DNA from: Liolophura sinensis
Lineage: Eukaryota; Mollusca; Polyplacophora; Chitonida; Chitonidae
Direction: 5' to 3'
NCBI RefSeq assembly: GCF_032854445.1
Contig: NC_088304.1
Location: 26,359,704-26,423,703 of the forward strand
Length of the DNA stretch: 64,000 nt
The position numbers were made by a program, and so were the translations under genes. The notes under the pieces are model-generated. The model was not told the DNA's origin, did no database searches, and worked only from the letters and a program-made list of their open reading frames with translations. Below, piece after piece: positions 22,101 to 33,872 of the stretch (position 1 is its first letter; each line of letters opens with the position of its first letter).

Positions 22101-24826
22101 TTATGACGTCGAAGTTATTGTGTCACATGTGTGAAAGTTTTGTCACAAACTTTCCTGGGGTTTATGCAGGATTTCTGATTTTCTCTACCCATAAACTGAC
22201 ATATAGTGTATATATTATGTGAACAACGCTTGAATACATGCATATATGTGGTGTATTGAGTACAGTCCACAGCAATTGAAATAAAAGTTTTCTGACAGCT
22301 CAGTATTCCTTCTGGCAGGATATCCCAGCATCCCTGAACTGTATCTGCTGTGAGCAGAAGTTGGACATCTTCAGTCTTCTGGAAATGTTGGAGGAAACCC
22401 GATCAAATCTGGCCAGGAAGGTAGTGCTTATTAAAATGGTATTCAGCTTGTGAAATTGTCTGAATGTTCACACTAGCATGAGATGAGGTATACCAGGGCT
22501 GTAGATTTAGCCAGGATTTGAAATCAGGGTGTATCTTTTCTAGTTTCTCCCATCAAAAAAAAAAAAACCCTGGAACTATTGAATGATTTAAAAAAGTTAG
22601 TATTTAACAAAAGGCTGCATATTTCTTCATTTCAGTCAGATGATTTTCACACCTCTCTCAAGTTGATCGTTGTGGACAGTGTGACTAGGGTTATCTCCCC
22701 TGTATTAGGAGGCCAGCAGTCTGATGGTTTGTATACAAGAAAAGCATTTCAGGGGGTGAGGTGGCCGAGGTAGTTAGCACGTCAGCGCGGCGCAGTGACC
22801 CAGGAGGCTCTCACCAATACAGTTGCTGTGAGTTCAAGTCCCGCTCATGCTGGCTTCCTCTTCGGCCGTATGTGGGAATGTCTTCCAGCAACCTGTGGAT
22901 GGTTGAGGGTTCCCCGTGCTCTTCCCGGTTTCCTTCAACCATAATGCTGACCAACATTGTAAAAGTGAAATACAGAGTAAAACACCAATCAAGTAAATAA
23001 ATAAACAAACATTTCATTAATTGTCAGTACTGGATAAACAGACAACGCTGCATTTCTCTGTAACATTGTGTGTATATTATACCTCTAGGTTTATCTGTTT
23101 TTTGTCATTGTTTTCCCCGTTGTGACACGTATTTCAAATTACACTGTGGCAGTAGCCCTGAGTTTCCTCCCACCATAATGCTGGCCGACATCATTTAAGT
23201 GAAATATTCTAGAGTACAGCATAAAACACAAGTCGAATAAGTAAATAAATATGGCAATAACCACGTGATGTTAGCGTAACTTCATCCATTGATATCACAT
23301 CTTTTCTGTCTGTGCGTATTCTTATACCATTCATAAAAATATTACTACAAGTTTCACTTCCTTTCCTCTTTGTGTCAAAAGTTGATGTTTCGTGTTTATA
23401 GTTTAAAAACCATTGCTCCCAAATTGAATTGTCTAATTTTTGGTCGATACATATAATAAATAGGTAACAAATACCCGCTGATGTGGACACTATTTTTGCA
23501 TAGGGTGAATTTGCAGCAGGCTTGTAAAAACTCCACATCATTTGATATTCATTTAATAACCAATAATTATTTAACTGATCAGTAAGCAAGTGATCGCTTT
23601 TTTATCATTAGAGTATGTATTTCTCAGAGCCTATGTGCACAGGTAAAGCTGCGTTTTTTCTATCTGGTAGAGGTAACATTTTGTTCTTGATTTGAAAGGA
23701 TGTATTCAGATTAAAGTCCTCATTAGCAAGGGATGTTCAATTTCAAGTCATGGGAAAACTTTCAGTAATTCTGTTATGTCAGATTAATTTACATGTACCT
23801 GAAGATTTACATGTACAATTTTTTTGGTAATTTTAGGTCATGCTCTGATGTGTCAGATAGGCCTAAAACTGAGATTGATCAGCTCTGAGTTCTCCTGTGC
23901 TGTTCTGGTAAGTCTTGTTCTCAAACCGAGACATGAGTAGCTACATGTTAAAACACCAATCAACTGTATAAAATAAATAAATTAAAATTTGGAACACCTT
24001 TCAAGTGTTTTGTATAAGACTGACTACTCCATTTTTTTCTGTACAGGTGACTAACAACTTGTTGGGAGCAGACTTCGGAGCCGTAAACATAGCCTTGGGG
24101 AGGACCTGGCTCCATTCTCCACACACACGCGTTGTACTTCAACGGCAGGAGAAGACAACAGCCAACACACGCAGAGCAAGGCTTGCCAAAAGCTCAAGAC
24201 TGGTAGGAATTTTTAATTGTTTGTAGCTTTCTATGTGATTCTTGAAACTCTTGAAATGAGCCTAAGTGTGGTGAAGCCATGTGATGTGCTGATTGGCTGA
24301 ATAGTTCTCCTACAGGTGCTGTTCAGCTAAGGACTTTCTTAGAGTTTGCAGGCTTGAATCCACCTGATCAATTAATTTTACACCAATGCGGTCATTGTTT
24401 GTTCAAGTCCAGCTCATGCTGGCTTCCTCTGCGGACGTATGTGGGAAGGTCTGCCAGCAACCTGCGGATGGTTGTGGGTTTTCCCCATGATCTGCCTGGT
24501 TTCCTCCCACCATAATGGTGGTCGTCCTCGTATAAGTGAAATATTTTTGAGTATGGCGTAGAACACCAGTCAAATACATAAATAGATTTATTTTGGGTAT
24601 TTGTAAAATTACCTGGCGAGAGTGGTCACTTTTCACAGTTTTGTCCATTCATAAGGCTATTTGGTAGAGAGAAGTCGTGTGAAATAGGGTGTAAAACATC
24701 AGCCATGTGAAATAAATGTTGTCTTGCCTGTTAATGATTTTTCTCCTGGTTTTTTTCTTGAAGGCAATCAGTAAAGGATCAGTGGTAATTCAGCTGACAC
24801 CGAGAGGAGTGGACGATGTCACATGA
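19108..24826 (+). CDS. RAD51D: RAD51D, homologous recombination RAD51 paralog (complete, nine exons)
   Basis: RAD51D belongs to the BCDX2 complex of RAD51 paralogs, which helps load RAD51 on ssDNA during double-strand break and fork repair in the nucleus. Exons: 19108-19251, 19694-19812, 20261-20342, 21470-21592, 22319-22420, 22636-22726, 23837-23907, 24047-24202 and 24764-24826 (TGA). All have GT/AG boundaries and the phases agree throughout, giving 316 residues (human about 328). The N-terminus [20 protein letters not shown] matches the RAD51D N-terminal domain, and exon 2 has [19 protein letters not shown]. Walker A is GDISAGKT (residues 107-114) and Walker B LIVVD (200-204), followed by [19 protein letters not shown] and RARLAKSSR give the C-terminal RecA-core features. 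The start ATG gives the expected N-terminus. Introns carry family A SINEs and a small inverted-repeat element. It looks intact. Confidence 0.96.
21887..22016. mobile_element. MITE-like element in RAD51D intron 4
   Basis: About 130 bp with terminal inverted repeats: left GGGGGCCGGTTTCTCAAAGG, right CCCCTTTGAGAAACAGCCCC. No coding capacity. The end sequence GGNCCGGTT-TCAAA resembles the termini of the pair at 15.0-15.5 kb, suggesting related non-autonomous elements. Confidence 0.7.
22752..23012 (+). repeat. SINE family A, full length, in RAD51D intron 6
   Basis: The tRNA-like head is intact: GTGGCCGAGGTAGTTAGCAC (A box), then GCTGTGAGTTCAAGTCCCGC (B box). The body and 3' end (GAGTAAAACACCAATCAAG) follow, with AAAT/AAAC units. 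Same orientation as RAD51D. Confidence 0.9.
23163..23252 (+). repeat. SINE family A, 3' fragment, in RAD51D intron 6
   Basis: TCCTCCCACCATAATGCTGG and AAGTGAAATATTCTAGAGTA, then CATAAAACACAAGTCGAATA, with AAAT units. A further tail scrap (TTAAAACACCAATCAACTG) lies near 23948. Confidence 0.75.
24388..24585 (+). repeat. SINE family A, partial head to tail, in RAD51D intron 8
   Basis: GTTCAAGTCCAGCTCATGCT (B box and start of body), GGAAGGTCTGCCAGCAACCT and GAGTATGGCGTAGAACACC are present. The outer A-box half of the head is missing. Confidence 0.88.
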
Positions 24827-25018
24827 TGGTACATTTTCAAATGTAGCGTGAAAAGCCAACACCCTTCGGTATTTGACATTATTGTGTTGTCATGAACAAA
24901 ATCTGGATGAAGAATTGTCAAATGTGGGATTAAGCCCTGTAATTCATCGCATGTTCAAGTGATATTACTCAGTTCAGAACTATCAGAATTTAGATTAATT
25001 ATGAACTGACCACCTGTA

Positions 25019-25765
25019 TTGCTAACATATATGGTGCATGGATATCCACATGGATGTTTTTGGGCTTAGATAGTCAACGATCACGTGAACGTGTGTTTAA
25101 GGTGTAATGCTAACATATGAATCCTGGATGTTCACTGGCATGTGGTTTTTGGACTTCTTAGACCGTCAACGATCACATGAACATGTGTTTAAGGTGTGAT
25201 GCTAACATGAATCCTGGATGTTCACTGGCATGTGGTTTTTGGACTTCTTAGACCGTCAACGATCACATGAACATGTGTTTAAGGTGTGATGCTAACATGA
25301 ATCCTGGATGTTCACTGGCATGTGGTTTTTGGACTTCTTAGACCGTCAACGATCACATGAACATGTGTTTAAGGTGTGATGCTAACATATGAATCCTGGA
25401 TGTCCACTGGCATGTGGTTTTTGGACTTCTTAGACCGTCAACGATCACATGAACATGTGTTTAAGGTGTGATGCTAACATATGAATCCTGGATGTCCACT
25501 GGCATGTGGTTTTTGGACTTCTTAGATAGTCAAGGATCACATGAACATGTGTTTAAGGTGTAATGCTAACATATGAATCCTGGATGTCCACTGGCATGTG
25601 GTTTTTGGACTTCTTAGATAGTCCACCATCACCTGAATATGTGTTTAAGGTGTAATGCTAACATGAATCCTGGATGTCCACTGTATGTTGTTCTTGAATT
25701 TCTGAGATAGTTGACCATCACATGAACACCTGTTCAAGGTGTAATATTATCGTTATCCCTGGATA
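25019..25765. repeat. 90-92 bp tandem array, about eight copies
   Basis: The unit runs GCTAACATATGAATCCTGGA, CACTGGCATGTGGTTTTTGG, ACTTCTTAGACCGTCAACGA, TCACATGAACATGTGTTTAA. The TGTTTAAGGTG landmark recurs at spacings of 92, 90, 90, 92, 92, 92 and 89. The central copies are nearly identical and the outer ones diverged, as expected from unequal exchange. It begins about 190 bases after the RAD51D stop and may lie in its 3' UTR. Confidence 0.93.
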
Positions 25766-25849
25766 CCTACTATCATTTAGTTGACCAATATAATAATAAA
25801 TAAACTTCACCAAAATACGGGCATAGCTTTTTGTGTAAATTGGGGGTTT

Positions 25850-26095
25850 TCATGGTGGAGGTAGTTAGAGTGCCAGCGCGGCGCAAAGACCCAGGAGCCT
25901 CACCAATTCGGCCGCTGTGAGTTTCTGCTGGCTTCCTTGTCGGGTGTATATGGGAAGGTCTTCCAGCAAACTGCGGATGGTGTTGGGCTTTCCCCCGGGC
26001 TCTGCCCATTTTTGTCCCACCTTAATGTTGATCTCCTTCGTGTAAATAAAATATTTGTTATTACAGCGTAAAATGCCAGTCAAATAAATGAATAT
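25850..26095 (+). repeat. SINE family A, near full length
   Basis: A diverged head (GTGGAGGTAGTTAGAGTGCC, CGGCCGCTGTGAGTTTC), then the body and the tail end ACAGCGTAAAATGCCAGTCA with AAAT/GAAT units. The B box is damaged. Confidence 0.82.
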
Positions 26096-26909
26096 ATTGT
26101 CTGTTTATGACAGATACTTTGATAATGCAACGATGAAGAATGATTTAAAAATTTCCTGGATTCTGATTCAGATCGCTGTGGCAGGTATAAGTGCTTGGCG
26201 CAAGGCCAGGTTGTGCACCCGTCCATTACTTTCTTCCCTTAATTTGCTCTCAGAAAAACAAATATCGTCAGGCAGAAGGATAACCTCCTTTGACGAAGTT
26301 GCCGTAGAGATTTATAGATATTTGTGTACTCAATTCCACTTAACCCTGCGCCAAATGAAAAAAATGGCTACATAGGTTGGTTAAAATTTGGCCCAGTCTT
26401 TGGTATGATAACGACGTGCAGTGTAGTCACTTAATCACTGTAAACAGAACAAATAACAATGTGATTTAAATCACATTAAATGCGAGTCTTTTACAGTTTG
26501 ACGTTACTTTGCTTGCGGGGGTTATCGGAGAACAACAGGTTTTACGGAATATCATGTGGCCGTGTGTTGACTACCGAAAACGGGGAGCCACTATGCCCTG
26601 TAACAAGTTAGATACATTCCAGTCTTTAGGTCAGTAGCTAATGACTGGACATATCTTTCACTTCAGATTGCCTGGCAATAAAATATGCTTGCATTGTGCG
26701 TATGCCTGAACATGCACAGTGAACGTGTCTGAAATATGCAGCCCCATATTAATTCATAGCGAGTGAAGAGCATGTGGGCTTATATACATAATCAGGTAGA
26801 AATGAAGTTGACAAATTGGTTCGCGCACAGAGCTCTCTTTGTCCACTGTTGCCAAACCGTATACCTATTTTAGGCGAAGTTTGTTGGGTTGGGGATCAAA
26901 GTAGTTAAG

Positions 26910-29900
26910 ATGGAGAAAGTTACGTTCAGGTTTTCCACCTTTGACGACCATAAGCCCATCCTTGCCATGACCCCTGGCCTTTATCACGGTTATGACGCAA
27001 TGATGGAGATCTACCCGTCGATAATGAAAGATCCTACATTTTACGGAGTTGTGGCTGAAGCAGAAGGAAAGATCGTAAGCAGTACTGTAACGCTACTTAC
27101 TTTGTTTTTGATAGTTTGGATTTAGGTAACTAGATTTGGGACGCGTGCAGTTGGTAGCTATGGTATTTTTTTTTATAGCTGTTTTAGATTATCTGCATGT
27201 ACCTTGAACAAGAGGCCTATAGTAATGTTAAGTGGAGAAGGGGTTTTGAGAAGCTATAAACAAAAAACACGCCTTTTAGAAGGTTAATGGTATTCTGGTA
27301 GATAAACGGCGTTTAATAAAGGGTGTTGAAAATCCATTTTCAGAAAGGGTGTTGAAGAATGATGTTCAAGAAAGGGGTGTGCCTGGAGGTCTGTTTTCTT
27401 AGAATTGGCTTCAATACACTTATTTACCCACGCGGTCGATGTGAGTTCAAGTCCAGCTCATGCTGGCTTCCTCTCCGGTCGCACGTGAGAAGGTCTGCCG
27501 GCAACCTGAGGATTGCGGTGGGTTTCCCCCGGGCTGTGCCCGATTTCCTCTCACCATAATGGTGGCCGCCGTCATATAAGTGAAATATTCTTGAGTACGG
27601 CGTAAAACACCAATCAAATAAATAAATAAATACACTTATTAAATGTTACTTAACGTCATTTTTGGCTTTTCTGTGCGGGGTCGTTTCTAGGTTGTTTGCA
27701 GATCAGTCTCAGTTTTGCGACATTCCTGGGATCTGGTCCATCAATCAGTGCACATGCCACATACTAAGTTGTTCAATGTTTTAAAATAGACTATGGTATA
27801 TTAACGCCCTGTCAGTCTCCTGTTGACACGCAAAAAAACACCTGTGTTGAAATCTAACACAACTTGTGTTGTCTCATTCAATACAGAAATGTGATAAATA
27901 AATGTGAGGTGCACGTCTTTGTATTACAAAATAATAAAACACAAACACGGTGAAACACGGCAGAGATTAAAACGAAAACAGTAAAGACAGTATGATAGCT
28001 GGCAAATGGTCACCCGCAACCGGTGAAATTCGGTTACAGCATAGAGAGTAAAACCAGAGCAGTAACGCCAGTGTGATAGCTGACAAATGGTAACACGTAA
28101 CTGGAGAAATACGGCTGCAGCATAGAGAGTAAAACCGGAGCAATGACGACAGAGTGATAGCTGACAAACGGTAACACGTAACTGGAGAAATACGGCTGCA
28201 GCATAGAGAGTAAAACCGGAGCAATGACGACAGAGTGGTAAATGGTCACAATTAGCCTAATACTGCTGAAATCCGGCTTCGTATCAATTAACCTTAGTTC
28301 GGGTTCCATTGTAACTGATCTTGTGTATTCTTATTTATCAGCTTATACGCCCTTGCTTGTTTGACACGTACACGTTCTTCCAGGTGGCGTTTGGTGGTGC
28401 GTACGTCACCTTAAGCGGAAAGAAACTGTACTCGTTTGGCGGAAGAGTTCACGAGGATTGGCGGAAATTGGGGCTCTATAAAAAACTAAAGGAGTTTTTG
28501 CGGGCCCGGCTGAGAGAGAACGGATACCCGGGTCTTGCTTATGAGGAGTTCTTCACCCACGGGGATAATGAGTCACTGGACAGAGTATTAAATAGTCCGT
28601 CATATCGTCATCTGTTCACACGGGTGAGTATCTTTTGGGTGGTGCCTATATTGGTAAATTTAGGTACATCTACAATTGCAAATTGTTCTGTTCATTAGGG
28701 GCTGCTTTTTGTGTCGGACTAGAAATGTCATACAACAGAATGTTCCTCCTATCCGGCAGAAAATGTATCTACTGTCACGTAATTATATATCGTCAACTAA
28801 TTATGTAAATTAGAATTAGTTTTCACGGCAATCAGCCTAACTGAAAATCCAAACCCCTTCATAATAAAGGTTGTTTATTACTTTTATCAAAAATTAAAAT
28901 TTGAGTGATTTTTTTCCCAGTTTCATGCTTTCCCACTTGACAATACAACATATAAAGCAGTCAATGGCGAAAACAGTATCCACATCATCCACGTTACAAG
29001 CAGTTAATGAGGTCCAGAAGATAAATTTTCAGTCATGCCCCATGAATATTCTTTGGTCACCATTTTTGACCAACCTGTCATACACAAAAATGAGTAGGCC
29101 GACATTGACGGACCGATTCTCAAGACTTTAGTTTCCTTCTTATGCAACCGGCCCGGATAGCACAGTTGGTAGAGCGTCCGCTTCGGGACCGGTAGATCCA
29201 GGATCAATCCTTGATCGAGTCACACCTAAGACTTTAAAAGAGGAAGTTGTAACTTCCTCGCTTGGCGTTCAGCATGAAGGGGATAATGCAACGACTGGTT
29301 GACCCGTATCAGTATAATGGCTCGGGCGAGGCGGCTTACTTGCCTTCGGTAAGTCGTCTCAGTGAAGCAGCACTAAATAAAAGAGCGGTGGAAATCCGTC
29401 CTGCTACAAGGAGGCACGTTACACGTACATGCACCCTAAAGATTCCTTCGTCGTCATATGACTGAAAAATTGTTGAGTACGACGTTAAACCCCAAGCACT
29501 CACTCACTCACTCACTCCTTCTTATGCATGTATATTATTTTGAAATCCACTAAAGTAATCTTATACATAGGCCTACTTTGGCGCAAACAAACCCCTGTTT
29601 TTTTTCTCTTATCTTCGCCTTCGGTACATATATGCTGCTGTTGTTCTGCTGTCCGTGCGCATCGTACTTATTTTGTGTACATCGTACTTATTTTGTGTAC
29701 ATCGTACTTACTTTGTGTACATCGTACTTATTTTGTGTACTCTTGCCCTCTCCTGTCTGGTTCTGAGAATGGAACAAATGATAAGGCCTACACCAGCGAT
29801 TTAAGGCGAAGAAAATACTGCCAGATGGAAAAGAATTGAACTCTGTCGAGGAAGTAGTTCCTTTTTTTGTAACCTAGTAAAATATATTTTAAATTCATTT

Positions 29901-31373
29901 AAAAACTGTGAATTCTATAAACTGACATCAGTTTTTGCCATTTAACACAGACTGTTAAATCTTTTCAGTCAAACTCCATATTCATATTCAGCTATGAATG
30001 CATTCACAGACTGGATCTTGAAACGAACTATGTCAAGAAGAAAAAACTACCATGACGCCATTGATACCCCCTGAGGTGGAATTAGAATTTAATATTTTGA
30101 AGACATTTCACTCGGTTGCAAAAATTATACGAAATTAATGCTTTTTTGTTTAATGGTGTTTTTATCTAATCATTTTAATATTCTCTTGCTACTGCTGCTA
30201 GTGTTTGACTTTAAACTTTTATGGTATCACCCAATTCGAAAGGGTATTGATTTAGAACATAACCTTATGTAAATTGCCCTGTGCTATATTTTCGAAACTA
30301 AATAAAATCCATTAAATTCCAAGGCTTTAAACTATTCTTCATCAAGAATATAATAGTTGACAAACTTGAAGCCGCACCATGTTAGTTTTCTTGTTTACGT
30401 TGTTTGAATATTTTTTGCGGGCGAGCCATGATTGAAGGCGCTTTTCTTTCAAACGTCAAGACACACTATGTACCTACGGGTTTAAACGTGCCTTGCAAGG
30501 ACAGCAAATTCCGCCGCTCTCACTTCTTTGGATTTTGTTTAGCAAGAAGCTGTCGACGACAGTCGTATGGCCGTTGCGCAGGCTAACGTTCGTTGAATAC
30601 CACTTGTAATCTCCCAATGTGGTGTGTATACGTCACACGTGGGAATCTATCCGTAACTTGCTAAAGGTCAGTGGTTTACCCCGGCACACTCTGGTTTACT
30701 TCAATTATAAAAACCGTTATAAGCGAAAAATTTTTATCAATGGCATTAAACAACAATCATATGGATACATAACTACATTAATAGATTATTGAATAAATAC
30801 ATAAATAAAATATACCAATAATGAGAATATTTTCAGGATATATTGGCACTTCGGAAACTGTCGGATGATGTCGCTTGCTATTATGGGGACGGCGAAGAGA
30901 AGTTAAAAGACATTCGAATAGAGAACATAGGTGTGAGCGGACTCAAGGAGGTGCTAGGCGACTCAATCAAGTGCTCACGGATTTTTCCCAACAGGCTATT
31001 TGTCGGAATGAAGATGTTTGACCCCGTGATCAGCGAAATTGAGGCCATAGCTGTGACGTCACTCGCTATCGTAGCCTCGTTTTCGGATGGCGAAGTCGTC
31101 CAGATGATAAGCACAGGCGGCAGGCATAGATCCTCAACCTACATTATACACTTCCATTTTTCCCAGGAGCTGTCGCCAGTCACAGTTTCAAAGCATGTTG
31201 TCCTTCACTTCAGAGAGCATTTGAAAGCATTTGGTCCGAACACCGAAGCCTGCGGAGTATTCATACCAAGCGGTTTTGTAGAAAACATTCAATGTAACGT
31301 GCAGTTCTTCGGATTTGCCCAGCAAAAGACATTTGACCAACCTGCAATACTAGGTTTCAGTCGCCGTATTTAA
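26910..31373 (+). CDS. GNAT-family N-acetyltransferase, NAT16 / histidine-acetyltransferase-like (complete, three exons)
   Basis: Predicted to transfer an acetyl group from acetyl-CoA; vertebrate NAT16-type enzymes act on free histidine, so a small amino-acid substrate is plausible but inferred. Exons: 26910-27074, 28384-28623 and 30837-31373 (TAA), all phase 0 with clean GT/AG sites (ATC|GTAAGC; TTCCAG|GTGG; CGG|GTGAGT; TTTCAG|GATA). They give 313 residues. The N-terminus is FSTFDDHKPILAMTPGLYHG, the family's start pattern. The acetyl-CoA loop is probably VHEDWRKLGLYKKL (residues 77-90), matching the R-x-x-G-x pattern. The large last exon (178 residues) holds the divergent C-terminal half. 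The start ATG is the first in frame. AATAAA at 31498 is a plausible polyadenylation signal. A paralog of another GNAT branch cannot be excluded. Confidence 0.85.
27428..27632 (+). repeat. SINE family A, in GNAT intron 1
   Basis: CGCGGTCGATGTGAGTTCAA and GTCCAGCTCATGCTGGCTTC, then TTGAGTACGGCGTAAAACACC with AAAT units. It lacks the A-box half of the head. Confidence 0.92.
27962..28275. repeat. 81-bp tandem repeat of a dispersed family, in GNAT intron 1
   Basis: GCATAGAGAGTAAAACC recurs at 28039, 28120 and 28200 (81 and 80 bp), with GTGATAGCTGACAAA and GTAACACGTAACTGGAGAAA in each unit. A single copy of the unit lies at 13.10-13.22 kb. The downstream flank (TTAACCTTAGTTC ... TAACTG) is also shared with that site. 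Confidence 0.85.
29145..29518 (+). repeat. SINE family B (tRNA head, ACTC tail), full length, in GNAT intron 2
   Basis: A tRNA-like head (GCCCGGATAGCACAGTTGGT, AGAGCGTCCGCTTCGGGACC) is followed by a roughly 280-bp body. The 3' end is TTGAGTACGACGTTAAACCCC, followed by AAGCACTCACTCACTCACTC. The head has a clear A box. This resembles the broadly distributed molluscan tRNA-SINEs with an (ACTC)n tail; the exact name needs a Repbase search. Confidence 0.88.
29661..29740. repeat. 20-bp tandem repeat, four copies
   Basis: ATCGTACTTATTTTGTGTAC occurs four times in a row with a single T-to-C difference in the third copy. Frames through it are low complexity. Confidence 0.95.
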
Positions 31374-32165
31374 ACATGTGATATGAACACATGCACTTCT
31401 TCTTGCAGATCACATTCATTTACAGTAGATGACCAGATGACCTTCGTTAATAACCATTTGGTGAGCTCATGATACATATAATAGACAATCTATGTGCAAT
31501 AAAACTACTAAGGGGCTGCAATCTGTCTAACACGTAACAGTAATCACGTGCACACACTGACGTCCATATATTTTCTTTCTGAAATAGGTTCCAGTAATCT
31601 CACACTTGTTTTATCGTGAACCTACATGTGGCTCGTCTCTCCCAAGGATATTGAATTCATGTGATGTTATATGCCAAGCATACAACCGCAATGGGACTGA
31701 TCGAGATGCGAACCATTTCAACACTTAAATATTGAGTGTAAAATGTGTAGTAATTAAACACATGTGACAACTTCAATACAGATGTACAAGAGTTTCATTG
31801 ATAACGCCAACTGTGTTGAATCCAGAACCGCTGCTGATAATGTATTAAAAATGCTAATAGAACAACAAAAATTCACTTCGATAGCCTTTGAGCCAGAACT
31901 TTCCAAAACTCGCTGGCATTAATGTCGCTTGTGATGTGACTGTGCATGAATTTGGGACTGAATAACATTCTTGTGTTTTGCGACTTCAAACACAGCTTTA
32001 ACCGATCTCAGGAGAGAATAAACAGTTCAAACCGCTGTTTCAAACCCCGTGAGATCTCGTAGGCCGCCTCAGCTGAACTCATTGACGGTATCAGACAAGT
32101 GTCTTGTTAGGACACGTACACACAATTCCTAGTGTTCTTATAGAACACATCTATTTGACGCTGAA

Positions 32166-32304
32166 ATCTGCGCATGGTCGTGGGTTTGTCCAAGGCTGTA
32201 CCAGGTTTCCTCCCACCTCAATGTTGGCCGCAGTTGCACAGGCGAAGTGAAATATTCCTGAGTAAAGCGTAAAACTCCAATGAAATAAATAAACAAATAA
32301 ACAT
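32166..32304 (+). repeat. SINE family A, 3' half
   Basis: GCATGGTCGTGGGTTTGTCC, then TTTCCTCCCACCTCAATGTT, then CGTAAAACTCCAATGAAATA. A roughly 10-bp insertion lies before AAGTGAAATATTCC. Confidence 0.8.
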
Positions 32305-32763
32305 TTCTCGATGATTAGACGTTTGTTGGCGTTAAGAAAACTGCCATCGTCTGGTTTCCAAAGGGTATCTGGGCAGCTACAGGTTATTTGAGAGCATTGA
32401 TTTTCTTAATCATTTATATGGTAAATATGTTAGCTCCATCTCACATTTCGTGCTATGCCATGCCAAACAAGCCTATGCGCCTTGCATTTCTCTGTGTGCA
32501 ATATATCAAAAAATCAACGCTGCATGACCTTTGTCTTTGAGTCGTTGTTCCTCGATGTTGGGTAATAGCATGTAATCACTTTGGTAAACTCCATGGGGTT
32601 GGACAGCAACCCTGGGCTAAAAGTTCTCAATTCTTTTAAAAACAGACAAAAACTCTGATGTTACAGTGCAGGAATTTATTGCGTATCCACAACCTATAAT
32701 GTCAGTGTTGCAGTTTTATTCAAATCGGATGTAATTCTATAACCCAAATGCACGAATTTTGCA

Positions 32764-33024
32764 GGGGCCTCCGTGACTCGGTTGGTTAGCGCGCTAGCGC
32801 AGCGTAATGATTCAGAAGCCTATCACCAGTGCGGTCGCTGTGAGTTCAAGTCCAGTTCATGCTGACTTCCTCTACGTACGTGGGAAGATCTGCCTCTAAC
32901 CTGCGGATGTTCGTGGGTTTCCCCCGGGCTGTGCCCGGTTTTATCCCACCATAATGTTGGCCGCCGTCGTATAAGTGAAATATTCTTGAGTACGGCGTAA
33001 AACAATGAAATAAATAAATCAAAT
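32764..33024 (+). repeat. SINE family A, full length
   Basis: GGGGCCTCCGTGACTCGGTT and GGTTAGCGCGCTAGCGCAGC (A box) are followed by CGCTGTGAGTTCAAGTCCAG (B box), the body, then AGTACGGCGTAAAACAATG and the tail. This is the clearest view of the tRNA head in sense orientation. Confidence 0.93.
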
Positions 33025-33354
33025 CAAGAATTTTGCATGTAGCCCAAATGCACGAACTTTACATGTAACTGAAATGCATGCATTTTGCATTTAACCTAAA
33101 CCCAAATCTGATCCGTTGATAACACACCACGTAGAACAGATCGGCTTACGAGATATTACGATATTCGAGAGGGTAGTATTTGGAGTTTTCTTTTCATTTA
33201 TGTATGACATTGAGTTATAAGTATTGTTGTGTTTTCATGCAAACATCCAGTTTATAGTTTCTCTCGGATCGGGCGTAGCCCTTTGATGTACATATACAAA
33301 GAAAGTTTAAAAGGTACAATTTACCGAGACGACACGGGTCGGATCAGATGTGAT

Positions 33355-33780
33355 CTGCCTTTTTCCGTTAACTGAGAGACCAGGGATTAATCCAGGTCGG
33401 GTTTCATGGTGAAACCGTCACTCATCCTAGCCTGGTTCTCGAAGAATCGTGGGTGGAGAATGTGCCTGTTTGGTAACAGGTAGAAACTGCGTCAGAATAG
33501 GTGGGAAGTCGAGTCTAGTGTGTTTGGCATGGCATTATCAGACCCCCAGCACAACACTTTAAATGTATGTATATCGATTCGTGTCGGTGGTGGGAGACTT
33601 GCTGTCTTAGGTGGTACACCAGACCCATGACCAGTGATGTCTCGAGACCGAAGCCATGTCCAGTTGTTTTGGCGACGGCTTTTATTCAGGAGGTTTGTCA
33701 GGCGGCTGGCGAAGGTGTGTACTTTCCCTCGAGAATCCCAGTTTCCTCCACTCATACAACTGACTATCAAAGTATATTTA
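33355..33780 (+). repeat. possible tRNA-derived repeat (family D)
   Basis: GAGAGACCAGGGATTAATCC resembles a degenerate B box. Downstream, CGGCTTTTATTCAGGAGGTT and TTTGTCAGGCGGCTGGC parallel TGCTTTCAGTCAGGAGATTT near 53182, so the two sites probably share a diverged SINE or LINE tail. Boundaries are uncertain. Confidence 0.35.
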
Positions 33781-33872
33781 ATTGATTTATTTTATTAGTG
33801 TTTTACGTCGCACTCAAGAATATTTCACTTATACGACGGCGGCCAGCATAATGGTCGGAGGAAACCGGGTGT
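33780..33872 (-). repeat. SINE family A, 3' fragment, reverse orientation
   Basis: TTAGTGTTTTACGTCGCACT, then CAAGAATATTTCACTTATAC and AGCATAATGGTCGGAGGAAA. A short sense-oriented tail scrap (ATAAGTGAAAAATGAGTACG) follows near 33902, making a small foldback. Confidence 0.82.
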
